Below, in pieces: positions 5,406-13,648 of a stretch of 18,633 nt of DNA (position 1 is its first letter; each line of letters opens with the position of its first letter). Source of the stretch: an uncultured Collinsella sp. (lineage in GTDB: Bacteria; Actinomycetota; Coriobacteriia; Coriobacteriales; Coriobacteriaceae); the NCBI GenBank assembly GCA_905208635.1, contig CAJLPX010000032.1, positions 1 to 18,633 on the forward strand. Direction: 5' to 3'. The notes under the pieces were generated by a model that saw nothing but the letters and a program-made list of their open reading frames with translations, made no database searches and was not told where the DNA came from. A program made the translations under genes and the position numbers.

Positions 5406-8309
5406 ATGACCCAGCCCTTGCCCTGGGAAAAGAACGCCGCGGTACCCGTGCCGCCTGCGCCGGAACCCGTGCCGCTCGATGCATACACCGCCCCCGCTGC
5501 GCCGGAGCCCGAGCTCGTTCCGCTCGACATCTACGACGCCCCGGCTCCGGCGCCCAAACCTGCCAAGCCGCTCGTCGATATCGATAGCCTTAACCCCGCC
5601 CAGCGCGAGGCGGTCCTGACCACCGAGGGCCCGCTGCTGGTCCTTGCCGGTGCTGGCTCGGGCAAGACCCGCGTCCTGACCTTCCGCATCGCTCATATGC
5701 TCGGCGACCTGGGCGTTAAGCCTTGGCAGGTTCTTGCCATCACGTTTACCAACAAGGCCGCTGCCGAGATGCGCGAGCGTCTGGCGGCACTCATCCCAAG
5801 CGGCACTCGTGGCATGTGGGTGTGCACCTTCCATGCCATGTGCGTGCGCATGCTGCGCGAGGACGCCGACCTGCTGGGCTATACCGGTCAGTTCACCATC
5901 TACGATGACGACGACTCAAAGCGCATGGTGCGCGACATTATGCAGGCGCTCGGCATTGAGCAAAAGCAGTTCCCCATCAACATGATCCGCAGCAAGATCA
6001 GCTCGGCCAAAAACGCCATGATCGGGCCCGAGGACATGCTCAAATCCGCTGACAGCCCCAATGACAAAAAGGCCGCGCAGGTCTACTTGGAGCTGGAGCG
6101 CCGCCTGCGCGCCGCCAACGCGATGGATTTCGACGACCTGCTTGTGCGCACGCTCGAGCTGCTGCGCACCCGCCCCGAGGTGCTCGACAAGTATCAAGAG
6201 CGCTTCCGCTACATTAGCGTCGACGAGTATCAGGACACCAACCACGTCCAGTACGAGATCGCCAACCTGCTGGCCGCCAAGTACCAAAACCTTATGGTCG
6301 TGGGCGACGACGACCAGTCCATTTATAGCTGGCGTGGCGCCGACATCACCAACATCCTGGACTTTGAGCAGGACTTTAAAAACTGCAAGACCGTCAAGCT
6401 GGAGCAGAACTATCGCTCTACGGGCCATATCCTGAGCGCCGCCAATGCCGTTGTTCGCCACAACTCGCAGCGCAAGGACAAGCGCCTGTTTACGGCCGAG
6501 GGCGATGGCGAGAAGATTCAGGCTTTCCAGGCAAGCGACGAGCGCGACGAGGGTCGCTGGATTGCCGGCGAGATCGAGAAGCTGCATGCCAAGGGTACGA
6601 GCTACGACGATATCGCCGTGTTCTACCGCACCAACGCCCAGTCGCGTATCCTCGAAGATATGTTCCTGCGCGCGGGCGTGCCCTACAAGATCGTCGGCGG
6701 CACGCGATTCTTCGACCGCGCCGAGATCCGCGATGTCATGGCCTACCTCAAGATGATCGTGAACCCGGCCGACGAGATGAGCGTCAAGCGCGTCATCAAC
6801 ACGCCGCGCCGCGGCATCGGCTCCACTTCGATCCAAAAGATTGAGCAGCTGGCGCGCGACAACCGTTGCTCGTTCTTCCAGGCCTGCGAGATCGCAACAG
6901 CCGAGACGGGCATGTTTAGTGCCAAGGTGCGCAACGGCCTGTCGAGTTTTGTGGCGCTGGTGCGCGAGGGCCGTCGCATGGACGGCGAGCTCAAGGATGT
7001 CGTCGAGATGATTGTCGACAAGACGGGCCTGCTGCAGGCGTTCCGCGCCGAGGGCACCATGGAGTCCGAGAGCCGCGCCGAGAACATCCAGGAATTCCTG
7101 GGCGTCGCTGCCGAATTTGAGGAGACGCACGAGGATATCGAGGGCACGCTCGAGAGCTTGGAAGAGCTGCGTGCAGCCGGTGTTGCCGATGTGCCTGTCA
7201 GTGCCGAGCCCGAGCCCGTCGTGGTGAGTGCGCTCGCGCCCGAGCCGGGGCCGTCCGCTCCGGCATCCTCGTTTGAGGCACTTGTCGGCGCTCGTGACGC
7301 CGCGGGCTCCAATCCGCTCGATAGCCTAGCCGCCCCGGCGTTCTCGCCGCAGGATGCCTTGGCCGCCGCCATCGCGGGCAACGCCTATGCCGCACCGACG
7401 GAGCTGCCGGCGGGTGCTGTACATGCCGACGAGATCGAGCGCACCTATGGCCCGCTCACTTGCAAGGCGTTGCCGGCGCTCATGGAGTGGCTGGCCCTGC
7501 GCTCCGACTTGGATTCCCTGGCCGGCGAGACGCATGCCATTACCATGATGACCATCCACTCCGCCAAGGGCCTGGAGTTCCCGGCGGTGTTCGTGGCCGG
7601 CATGGAGGAGGGTATCTTCCCGCACGTGCACGACTTTGGCGGCAGCGATGACCCGGGCAAGCTCGAGGAGGAGCGTCGCCTGGCCTACGTTGCCATCACG
7701 CGTGCCCGTAAGCGCCTGTTCCTGACCTATGCGGCCACGCGTCGCACCTACGGCTCGACCTCTGCCAACCCGCGCTCTCGCTTCCTCAACGAGATTCCGT
7801 TTGAGGATATCGAGTTTAGCGGTATCGGTTCTGCCGGTTTTGAGGGCACGGGCTGGGAGAAGCGCGGCGACCGTCACGGCACCTTTGGCTCGGGCATGGG
7901 CTCGGATATGTATGGCGGCAAGGTGTTCGGTTCGCATACGCGCTCGACCGGCGGTTCCGGATCGCGCGGCGGATCGAGCTTCGACGATTTCTTTGGCGGC
8001 AGCAGCTATGGGACCGAGCGCCATCGTGGGGTCTCGCCCGATGCCGGCCGTGTTGCCTCGACCTTTGGTTCGGGTGCACCTCGAGCCAAAAAGCCGTCGT
8101 CCAAGGTATCGCCGACGGTGGAGCGCAAGGTCGATCGTGCCAGCGCATCGCAGGACTTTGCCGCGGGCGATACCGTGAGCCACAAGACCTTTGGCACGGG
8201 TACCGTGATCTCGGTCGCCGGAGACATGATCGAGGTTCAATTCGAAAAGACCGGCCAGACCAAAAAGCTTATGAAGGGCTTTGCGCCAATCGTCAAGCTG
8301 AATGCCTAA
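5406..8309 (+). CDS. pcrA: ATP-dependent DNA helicase PcrA/UvrD
   Basis: A superfamily 1A 3'-5' DNA helicase for repair and replication-fork maintenance. Motifs in order: Q-motif region LNPAQREAV (62-70), Walker A AGAGSGKT with K87, motif II DEYQD (273-277), motif III GDDDQSIYSWRGA (300-312), motif IV region KLEQNYRS, motif V TIHSAKGLEFPAVF (near 715), and motif VI YVAITRARKRLFLTY (761-775). A C-terminal PcrA/UvrD tudor-like domain (about 918-967) follows a Gly/Ser-rich linker. At 967 residues it is far longer than the usual 720-830. The extra length comes from a Pro/Ala/Glu-rich N-terminal tail (about 1-55) with a near repeat (PEPVPLDAYTAP, PELVPLDIYDAP), an insertion of about 100 residues (576-680) within the 2B/2A part, and the linker. 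The ATG at 5406 has GAGGAG six bases upstream; the frame is open further upstream without a better start. Confidence 0.96.
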   Translation: MTQPLPWEKNAAVPVPPAPEPVPLDAYTAPAAPEPELVPLDIYDAPAPAPKPAKPLVDIDSLNPAQREAVLTTEGPLLVLAGAGSGKTRVLTFRIAHMLGDLGVKPWQVLAITFTNKAAAEMRERLAALIPSGTRGMWVCTFHAMCVRMLREDADLLGYTGQFTIYDDDDSKRMVRDIMQALGIEQKQFPINMIRSKISSAKNAMIGPEDMLKSADSPNDKKAAQVYLELERRLRAANAMDFDDLLVRTLELLRTRPEVLDKYQERFRYISVDEYQDTNHVQYEIANLLAAKYQNLMVVGDDDQSIYSWRGADITNILDFEQDFKNCKTVKLEQNYRSTGHILSAANAVVRHNSQRKDKRLFTAEGDGEKIQAFQASDERDEGRWIAGEIEKLHAKGTSYDDIAVFYRTNAQSRILEDMFLRAGVPYKIVGGTRFFDRAEIRDVMAYLKMIVNPADEMSVKRVINTPRRGIGSTSIQKIEQLARDNRCSFFQACEIATAETGMFSAKVRNGLSSFVALVREGRRMDGELKDVVEMIVDKTGLLQAFRAEGTMESESRAENIQEFLGVAAEFEETHEDIEGTLESLEELRAAGVADVPVSAEPEPVVVSALAPEPGPSAPASSFEALVGARDAAGSNPLDSLAAPAFSPQDALAAAIAGNAYAAPTELPAGAVHADEIERTYGPLTCKALPALMEWLALRSDLDSLAGETHAITMMTIHSAKGLEFPAVFVAGMEEGIFPHVHDFGGSDDPGKLEEERRLAYVAITRARKRLFLTYAATRRTYGSTSANPRSRFLNEIPFEDIEFSGIGSAGFEGTGWEKRGDRHGTFGSGMGSDMYGGKVFGSHTRSTGGSGSRGGSSFDDFFGGSSYGTERHRGVSPDAGRVASTFGSGAPRAKKPSSKVSPTVERKVDRASASQDFAAGDTVSHKTFGTGTVISVAGDMIEVQFEKTGQTKKLMKGFAPIVKLNA

Positions 8310-8323
8310 CTGCGAGGTTGACC

Positions 8324-8438
8324 GGGCGCGCCGGGGGCTTTGGTCGCCTGCTCGGACAGTCCTGCTCGCACGGAGAGCACATTAAGTGCTCTCCGGCTCG
8401 TGCGGAACTCGCGATCGACCAAAGCCCCCGGCGCGCCC
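8324..8438. repeat. 115-bp palindromic element with 23-bp perfect arms
   Basis: Positions 8324-8346 and 8416-8438 are perfect 23-base reverse complements (beginning GGGCGCGCC and ending GGCGCGCCC). Inside lies a second perfect stem, CGGAGAGCAC (8371-8380) with GTGCTCTCCG (8386-8395), around ATTAA. It starts 15 bases after the pcrA stop. There is no T-run, no target-site duplication that I can see, and no transposase. It may be a MITE-like repeat, a structured 3' end, or both. Confidence 0.7.
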
Positions 8439-8537
8439 TCTTCCTTGTGGCGTTTTGGCCTGCAGCTTGCAATCGTCGCTCTGCTCGTCCGCTTTTTGAT
8501 CTGGAGAGCCGGGTGGGCTGATAAATAGATACGAGTA

Positions 8538-8569
8538 GGGGCTCCTCCGTTGATGAACGGGGGAGCCCC
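8538..8569. terminator. Hairpin between pcrA and manA, probably a shared terminator
   Basis: GGGGCTCCTCCGTT (8538-8551) pairs over 14 positions with AACGGGGGAGCCCC (8556-8569), with one G-T pair and a four-base loop. It lies between convergent genes. The plus side continues TTGTTGCGTTT; the minus side has no strong T-run, so its use as a manA terminator is less sure. Confidence 0.6.
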
Positions 8570-8596
8570 TTGTTGCGTTTGGGTTGTTGGTGCGAC

Positions 8597-9529
8597 CTAG
8601 AGGTGGCTGATGATTAGCTCCATTTTGCCTTCGAGGTCGATGGAGGTGACGGTGCTGGGGGCCAGCAGGTGGCTTCCCTTATGGACTGCCTCGCCGCAGA
8701 CGGTGCCTTCGCCGTCGATGACCGACAGGCATATGAAGGGCCAGTGCTGGTCGAGGGTTTTGCTGCCGTCGACGCGCACGCGATCGACGGTGTAGCAGGA
8801 GTTGGACTCGAGCTCGGTCACGCCGTCGACTTCGGGCGCGGTCACGGTGCCGTCGGTCGGAGCCTGAGCATCAAAGTCGATGCAGTCGAGGCTCTGCTCA
8901 ATGTGCAGGGGACGCAGTTTGCCGTCGGTGCCGGGACGGTCGTAGTCGTACAGGCGATACGTCACGTCGCTCGACTGCTGCGTCTCCAAAATGAGCGTGC
9001 CGGTCTTGATGGCGTGCACGGTACCGGAATCAATCTGGAAAAAGTCGCCCTTGTGAATCGGCAGCACGTTGAGCATGTCGTCCCAGCGGCCGTCCTCGAT
9101 CATACGCGCGGCCTCGGCGCGGTCGTGCGCGCGCTGTCCGACGATGATCGTGGCGCCGGGCTCGCAGTCCAGTACATACCAGCACTCGGTTTTGCCCAGG
9201 CTGCCGTTCTCGTGCTCGGCGGCGTACTCGTCATTGGGATGGATCTGGATCGAAAGGTCGTCCTTGGCGTCTAGAATCTTAATGAGCAGCGGGAACTCCT
9301 TGCCCTCGCAGTTACCAAAGAGCTCGCGGTGCTCGGTCCACAGCCACGAAAGCGTGTGACCGGCGTACGGGCCCTCCGCGATCTGGCAGTCGCCGTTGGG
9401 GTGGGCCGAGATAGCCCAACACTCACCGATGGGACCCTCGGGAATGTCGTAACCAAATACGGTCTCCAGCTGGCGGCCGCCCCAGATCTTCTCGTGGAAG
9501 ATTGGCGTGAGTTTAATCAAATCGGACAT
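8597..9529 (-). CDS. manA: Mannose-6-phosphate isomerase, type I-like
   Basis: A zinc enzyme of the cupin fold that interconverts mannose-6-phosphate and fructose-6-phosphate. The protein is 310 residues, the length of the short bacterial class. Family marks are the start MSDLIKLTPIFHEKIWGGRQL, the metal-site segment LSIQIHPNDEYA, the LGKTECWYVLD strand whose Glu is a metal ligand, and DSGTVHAI, the last histidine ligand. The ATG at 9529 is chosen over an ATG six bases earlier because GGGAG is seven bases from the former but only one from the latter; the frame is open still further upstream. It lies 72 bases downstream of the GntR regulator gene in the same direction, so they are probably cotranscribed, tying mannose-6-phosphate use to the beta-glucoside island. 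Confidence 0.95.
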   Translation of the reverse strand: MSDLIKLTPIFHEKIWGGRQLETVFGYDIPEGPIGECWAISAHPNGDCQIAEGPYAGHTLSWLWTEHRELFGNCEGKEFPLLIKILDAKDDLSIQIHPNDEYAAEHENGSLGKTECWYVLDCEPGATIIVGQRAHDRAEAARMIEDGRWDDMLNVLPIHKGDFFQIDSGTVHAIKTGTLILETQQSSDVTYRLYDYDRPGTDGKLRPLHIEQSLDCIDFDAQAPTDGTVTAPEVDGVTELESNSCYTVDRVRVDGSKTLDQHWPFICLSVIDGEGTVCGEAVHKGSHLLAPSTVTSIDLEGKMELIISHL

Positions 9530-9536
9530 GTGCATA

Positions 9537-9541
9537 CTCCC
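9537..9541 (-). promoter_or_regulatory. Ribosome site that fixes the manA start
   Basis: GGGAG on the minus strand ends seven bases before the ATG at 9529. The upstream ATG at 9535 would leave only one base of spacing. Confidence 0.6.
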
Positions 9542-9553
9542 ATAAGGTTGTGC

Positions 9554-9587
9554 GGGTGCCGCGTAAGAGAGCTCAAAACGGGCACCC
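9554..9587 (-). other. Hairpin between gntR and manA
   Basis: GGGTGCC and GGCACCC (9554-9560 and 9581-9587) form a 7-bp stem with a 20-base loop in the gap between the two minus-strand genes. There is no T-run, so it more likely affects mRNA processing or stability than termination. Confidence 0.35.
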
Positions 9588-9601
9588 ACCGGATTACGAA
9601 A

Positions 9602-10321
9602 CTAGGCCAGCGTTACGTTGTGCAGCTCAAAGCGGTCGCCTACGTTGTGCGAGATAGAATATTCAAACGCGGTGCCGCTATCCAAGAAGCCAATCTGGTT
9701 GAGTTCGAGCAGGGGAGAGCCGGGTTTGGTATCCAGGCGCTCAGCCTCTTCCTCAGTTGCCGCGACGGCGCGAATGGTGCGATGGAAGCTCGAAATCTTC
9801 AGCCCGCATTGCTCGCGGATAAAGCCGTAGACCGATCCGTACAGGTCCTTCTTTTTAAGGCCCGGGATCAGTTCGAGCGGCATATAGGTGTACTCGATGA
9901 CGATGGGCTTCTCGTCGACCTGGCGCACGCGCACGATGTGATAGGCGAAGTCATCCTCGGCCATTCCCAGCTGGGTCGCAACCTCTGCCGGTGGATTGAC
10001 GATCGAGAAATCGTAGACCACCGAGGTCACCTTTTCCCCGCGGTGCTCATACGAAAAGCCCTGGGCACGGTCGTTCTTGCCTTGAAAAAACACCTGGCCG
10101 GGAAGCCCCGCCGTGTCCTTGACGTAGGTGCCCGATCCGCGCCGGCTGGTAATAAGGCCTTCTTCGGTGATCTGCTCAATCGCTCGTTTGACGGTGATTT
10201 TGGAAACGCCATAGAGCTCACAGAACTCAACGACGGTGGGCAACTTATCGCCCGGTTTAAGTGCGCCGTCCTCGATGCTTCGACGGATATCTGCAGCTAT
10301 CGCCTCGTATTTGGGAATCAT
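9602..10321 (-). CDS. GntR-family (HutC/UTRA) transcription regulator
   Basis: A 239-residue regulator with an N-terminal GntR winged helix (residues 1-70: YEAIAADIRRSIEDGALKPGDKLPTVVEFCELYGVSKITVKRAIEQITEEGLITSRRGSGTYV) and a C-terminal UTRA ligand-binding domain (about 88-236), the HutC subfamily. Such proteins are usually repressors released by a phosphorylated sugar. It is divergent from the GH1/PTS operon, so that operon is the expected target, and manA lies directly downstream. On the minus strand GGGAGG lies five bases before the ATG, a strong ribosome site. A dyad AAGTATACCTACTT in the divergent region overlaps its own -10-like TATACT, which would suit autoregulation. The effector is likely a sugar phosphate made by the PTS, but this is inferred. 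Confidence 0.93.
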   Translation of the reverse strand: MIPKYEAIAADIRRSIEDGALKPGDKLPTVVEFCELYGVSKITVKRAIEQITEEGLITSRRGSGTYVKDTAGLPGQVFFQGKNDRAQGFSYEHRGEKVTSVVYDFSIVNPPAEVATQLGMAEDDFAYHIVRVRQVDEKPIVIEYTYMPLELIPGLKKKDLYGSVYGFIREQCGLKISSFHRTIRAVAATEEEAERLDTKPGSPLLELNQIGFLDSGTAFEYSISHNVGDRFELHNVTLA

Positions 10322-10356
10322 GCAATCCTCCCTTCATATTTGCGTCGATATTTAGA

Positions 10357-10370
10357 AAGTATACCTACTT
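10357..10370. promoter_or_regulatory. Candidate GntR operator
   Basis: AAGTATACCTACTT is a 5-bp dyad (AAGTA / TACTT) around TACC, similar in form to GntR/HutC sites. It overlaps TATACT on the minus strand, a likely -10 box for the regulator gene. Confidence 0.45.
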
Positions 10371-10429
10371 AAAAAGCATCCATATGGCCTTCATGAAAGA
10401 AGTTCGATAAAGAAAAATAAAAAAGACGC

Positions 10430-10457
10430 TTTACATAGAAAATTAGAGCGCTATAGT
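10430..10457 (+). promoter_or_regulatory. Promoter of the GH1-PTS operon
   Basis: TTTACA (10430-10435) and TATAGT (10452-10457) are 16 bases apart, each one change from consensus, within an AT-rich stretch. It is the best sigma-70-like promoter in the window, with a predicted start near 10464. Confidence 0.7.
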
Positions 10458-10499
10458 TACAGACAACAAGCGAGATGCATTGGCGTTTCCTTGTACTGT

Positions 10500-10589
10500 T
10501 TGGGGACGGTTTTGTTTTGGCGGGTTGGATATCGGTATGACCGGTGTGCGCCCGCGCCGGATAACCTGCCAAAGCAAACCCGTCTCCAA
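10500..10589 (+). repeat. Hairpin repeat D in the operon leader: 27-position imperfect stem
   Basis: Arms 10500-10526 and 10563-10589 pair at 23 Watson-Crick, 3 G-T and 1 mismatched position. The 36-base loop holds a second stem, CCGGTGTG with CGCGCCGG (10541-10560, two G-T pairs). Each arm resembles the hairpin at 14440: AACCTGCCAAA, then CAAACC, then GTC. It lies between the promoter and the first gene, so it would be transcribed. Confidence 0.7.
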
Positions 10590-10623
10590 CCGGAAGCTCT
10601 AAGACACGAAAGCGAGGACTTTG

Positions 10624-12024
10624 ATGGCACAGTATCAGCTGCCCCGTGACTTCTTCTTTGGCGCCGCTATGTCCGGCCCGCAGACTGAGGGTCAGTGGAA
10701 CCAGGGCGGCAAGCTCGAGAACTTGTGGGACACCTGGTCCATCCAGGATCTGGGTTCGTTCTACAACTGCGTTGGCTCTTATGCCGGCAATGACTTTATG
10801 GCCAAGTACCAGGAAGACTTTCGCATTTTGAAGGACTTGGGCCTGGATACCTATCGCACTTCCATCCAGTGGAGCCGTCTGCTCGATGCCGACGGCAACC
10901 TCAACGAGGAAGGCGCCGCGTGGTATCACGAGTTGTTCCGTGCCTCTCGCGAGGCCGGCCTGGAGCCGTTTGTCAACTTGTACCACTTTGACATGCCCAC
11001 CTACCTCTTTAACCGCGGCGGCTGGGAGAGCCGTGAGGTCGTCGAGGCTTACGCGCATTATGCCGACGTCGCCTTCCACGAGTTTGGCCAGGAGATTAAG
11101 TACTGGTTTACCTTTAACGAGCCCATCGTCGAGCCCGAGCAGCGCTATCAGGAGGGCGTGTGGTTCCCGCAGCTCCACGACTATAGCCGCGCTCGCACCG
11201 TGCAGTATCACATCTCGCTGGCACATGCGCTGGCCGTGGCCAACTATCGTCGCGCCTATGACGAGGGCGCTATTCGCGCCGATGCCAAGATCGGCATGAT
11301 CAACTGCTTTACCCCGGTCTATACCAAGGAGAACCCCAGCGAGGCAGACCTCGAGGCCGTGCGTATGACCAGCGGTATCAACAATCGCTGGTGGCTCGAC
11401 CTCATTACCAAGGGTGAGCTTCCTGCTGACGTGCTCGACAGCCTGGCCGAGGGCGGCGTTAAGCTCCCGTTCCGTGCCGGCGATCAAGAGATTCTCAAGC
11501 AGGGTGTTGTCGACTGGCTCGGCTGCAACTACTACCACCCCACGCGTGTTCAGGCTCCGGCGAGCAAGGTCGACCAGTACGGTCTGCCGCACTTTGCCGA
11601 CGAGTACGTGTGGCCCGACGCCGTTATGAACGAGAGCCGCGGCTGGGAGATCTACCCGCAGGGCCTCTACGACTTTGGCATGGACTGCGCTAAGAACTAC
11701 CCCGATCTTGAGTGGTTCGTTTCCGAGAACGGCATCGGCATCATGGACGAATACAAGAACCGTGACGCCGAAGGAACCATCCAGGATGACTACCGCGTCG
11801 ACTTTGTACGTCAGCACCTGGAGTGGGTGGCCAAGGCAATTGCCGAGGGCGCCAAGTGCCGCGGATACCATTACTGGGCCGTCATCGATAACTGGTCTTG
11901 GGCTAATGCCTTTAAGAACCGTTACGGTTTTGTCGAGGTTGACCTTATGGAAGGCTACAAGCGCCGCCTTAAGAAGTCGGCGGCCTGGCTCAAACAGGTC
12001 GCCACGACCCACGTGGTTGATTAG
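10624..12024 (+). CDS. Family 1 glycoside hydrolase, probable 6-phospho-beta-glucosidase
   Basis: A cytoplasmic retaining beta-glycosidase of 466 residues, full length for GH1. The acid/base Glu is E166 in YWFTFNEP and the nucleophile is E368 in FVSENG. Standing first in an operon with a Lac-family PTS, it should cleave the imported disaccharide phosphate into a sugar phosphate and a free sugar. The phosphate-binding signature of 6-phospho enzymes (S-x6-K-x-Y near the C terminus) is imperfect: the segment SWANAFKNRY has S425 and Y434, but Asn432 where Lys is expected and Lys431 one place early. A non-phosphorylated substrate or an altered pocket is therefore possible. Start: ATG at 10624 with GAGGA five bases upstream; the TTG just before it is too close to that site. 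Short GC hairpins lie in the 120-base gap before the EIIC gene, within the operon. Confidence 0.92.
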   Translation: MAQYQLPRDFFFGAAMSGPQTEGQWNQGGKLENLWDTWSIQDLGSFYNCVGSYAGNDFMAKYQEDFRILKDLGLDTYRTSIQWSRLLDADGNLNEEGAAWYHELFRASREAGLEPFVNLYHFDMPTYLFNRGGWESREVVEAYAHYADVAFHEFGQEIKYWFTFNEPIVEPEQRYQEGVWFPQLHDYSRARTVQYHISLAHALAVANYRRAYDEGAIRADAKIGMINCFTPVYTKENPSEADLEAVRMTSGINNRWWLDLITKGELPADVLDSLAEGGVKLPFRAGDQEILKQGVVDWLGCNYYHPTRVQAPASKVDQYGLPHFADEYVWPDAVMNESRGWEIYPQGLYDFGMDCAKNYPDLEWFVSENGIGIMDEYKNRDAEGTIQDDYRVDFVRQHLEWVAKAIAEGAKCRGYHYWAVIDNWSWANAFKNRYGFVEVDLMEGYKRRLKKSAAWLKQVATTHVVD

Positions 12025-12144
12025 CGACCGGGCGAACGCCCAGATCGCGCGCTGCTGCGCGCAACACATGGCACATTTGGTGGCAGAGGGCGACAGACCA
12101 CCGTGCGCATAGGAAAAGGCCGGATTTGAAAGTTAGGAGCAATC

Positions 12145-13488
12145 ATGGCCAGTGACAACGGAAAGAGCTTCCTCGACAAGTTTGCCGAGGTCTCTGCGAA
12201 GGTAGGAAACCAGGTTCACCTGCGTTCCCTGCGTGACGCCTTCGCGACCATCACGCCGCTCTATATCCTTGCGGGTATCGCGGTTCTTATCAACAACGTC
12301 GTGTTCCCCCTGTTCCCGCTCGATGCGGCGGGCCTTGCCAACCTTCAGACGTGGGGTTCGGCAATTACGCTGGGCACCCTCAACGTCTCTGCAATTATCT
12401 TGGCCGGATTGATTGGCTACAGCCTCGCTAAGAACAAGCGTTTCGATAACCCGCTCGCTTGCGTGGTCGTCGCTATCTCTGCTTTCGTCATCATGATGCC
12501 GCAGCAGATCACCGCCACGCTTGCCGCCACGAGCCCGCTGCTTACCGACAAGATCACCTCCGCCGAGGTCACGGGCGCCCTTTCGACCGCCAACACCGGC
12601 ACCAACGGTCTGTTCTCGGCTATTATCATCGCCCTGCTTTCCGTCTCGCTCTTCATCAAGATTTCTGGCATCGAGAAGCTCAAGGTTAAGCTGGGCGAGG
12701 GCGTGCCCCCCGCGGTTTCCAACTCCTTCAACGTCATGATCCCGATGCTGCTCAACCTCTCGATCTTCGCTCTTGCCGCAGCTCTGCTTGCCGTGTGCGC
12801 CGGCACCGATCTGTGCGCCATCATCTCCACGTGCATCTCCAACCCGCTCAAGAGCATCATGAACGCCGGTCCGTGGGCTGTTATCCTCATCTACACCCTT
12901 GCTAACCTGCTGTTCTGCGTCGGTATTCACCAGTCCACCATCTCTGGCGCTACCGTCGAGCCGATCCTGACCATGCTCATCGTCGACAACATGGCTACCT
13001 TTGCCGCCGGTGGCACCATCCAGCCCGATCACTACATGAACATGCAGATCGTTAACAGCTTCGCCCTCATCGGCGGCTCGGGCTGCACCCTCATGCTCCT
13101 GCTCGACACGCTCCTGTTCTCCAAGAACAAGGCTTCCGAGACCGTTTCCAAGATGGCTATCCTGCCTGGTCTGTTCAACATCAACGAGCCGGTTATCTAC
13201 GGTTACCCCATCGTGTACAACCTGCCGCTCATGATCCCGTTCGTCCTCCTTCCCGACCTGTTCATCGGCATCACCTATGGCCTTACCTGCGCAGGCATCA
13301 TCAGCCCCTGCATCGCCCAGGTGCCCTGGACTATGCCTCCCGTCATCAATGCCCTGCTCGCTACGGGCTTTGACTGGCGCGCCGGCGTGTGGCAGGCTCT
13401 CGAGATTGTCATTGGCATGGCCGTCTACCTGCCCTTTATGAAGATTTCCGAGAAGGCAATCGCCAAGCAGGAGGCTCTCGCCGAGTAG
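12145..13488 (+). CDS. PTS EIIC, lactose/cellobiose family
   Basis: The membrane permease subunit of a Lac-family phosphotransferase system, moving the sugar inward while EIIB phosphorylates it. It has 447 residues, an N-terminal cytoplasmic helix (FLDKFAEVSAKVGNQVHLRSLRDAF, as in CelB/LacE) and about ten hydrophobic segments. Family marks are GIHQST with H262 and the substrate-site motif LFNINEPVIYGYPIVYN with E348. AGGAG lies five bases before the ATG. The separate EIIB and EIIA genes follow, so this is the single-domain form rather than the LacE EIICB fusion. Sugar specificity cannot be read from sequence; the GH1 neighbour suggests beta-glucosides such as cellobiose. Confidence 0.95.
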   Translation: MASDNGKSFLDKFAEVSAKVGNQVHLRSLRDAFATITPLYILAGIAVLINNVVFPLFPLDAAGLANLQTWGSAITLGTLNVSAIILAGLIGYSLAKNKRFDNPLACVVVAISAFVIMMPQQITATLAATSPLLTDKITSAEVTGALSTANTGTNGLFSAIIIALLSVSLFIKISGIEKLKVKLGEGVPPAVSNSFNVMIPMLLNLSIFALAAALLAVCAGTDLCAIISTCISNPLKSIMNAGPWAVILIYTLANLLFCVGIHQSTISGATVEPILTMLIVDNMATFAAGGTIQPDHYMNMQIVNSFALIGGSGCTLMLLLDTLLFSKNKASETVSKMAILPGLFNINEPVIYGYPIVYNLPLMIPFVLLPDLFIGITYGLTCAGIISPCIAQVPWTMPPVINALLATGFDWRAGVWQALEIVIGMAVYLPFMKISEKAIAKQEALAE

Positions 13489-13517
13489 AACGCCTAACGT
13501 TCGTCCCTTTCACCGTT

Positions 13518-13548
13518 GCGGGCACCGGTACGCGGTGCCGGTGCCCGC
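13518..13548 (+). other. Stable intercistronic hairpin between EIIC and EIIB genes
   Basis: GCGGGCACCGG (13518-13528) pairs perfectly with CCGGTGCCCGC (13538-13548) around a nine-base loop. No T-run follows, so it is probably not a terminator; it could set relative amounts of EIIC and the EIIB/EIIA mRNA through processing or protection. Confidence 0.55.
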
Positions 13549-13648
13549 GGCTCTCTCCCTTGTGTAAAGATGCAGGGGGTGGGCACAATAGCCGCAAGGA
13601 ATAAAACCAGTCGTCGTCTGCGCGCCGCGCAGTTATAAGGAGGAAACC

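Larger units (their letters stand above)
10322..10623. other. Divergent control region of the beta-glucoside operon
   Basis: This region contains an operator-like dyad (10357), an AT-rich stretch, a strong plus-strand promoter (10430-10457) and a long imperfect stem (10500-10589) inside the operon leader, which is about 160 bases. No gene is visible. Confidence 0.7.

Noticed and set aside
8340..8528. Small frame ending in a hydrophobic segment (LQLAIVALLVRFLIW)
   Set aside because: It begins inside the 115-bp palindrome, has no ribosome site or ATG before the hydrophobic part, and no family resemblance; possibly a remnant, not supportable as a gene.
10464..10623. BglG/LicT-type antiterminator target in the operon leader
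   Set aside because: No terminator with a T-run follows the stems and no BglG-type protein is encoded nearby; the local regulator is of the GntR family.
10369..12069. 566-codon minus-strand frame opposite the GH1 gene
   Set aside because: The plus strand holds a full GH1 enzyme with both catalytic glutamates; the antisense frame has no recognisable domain and is a shadow.
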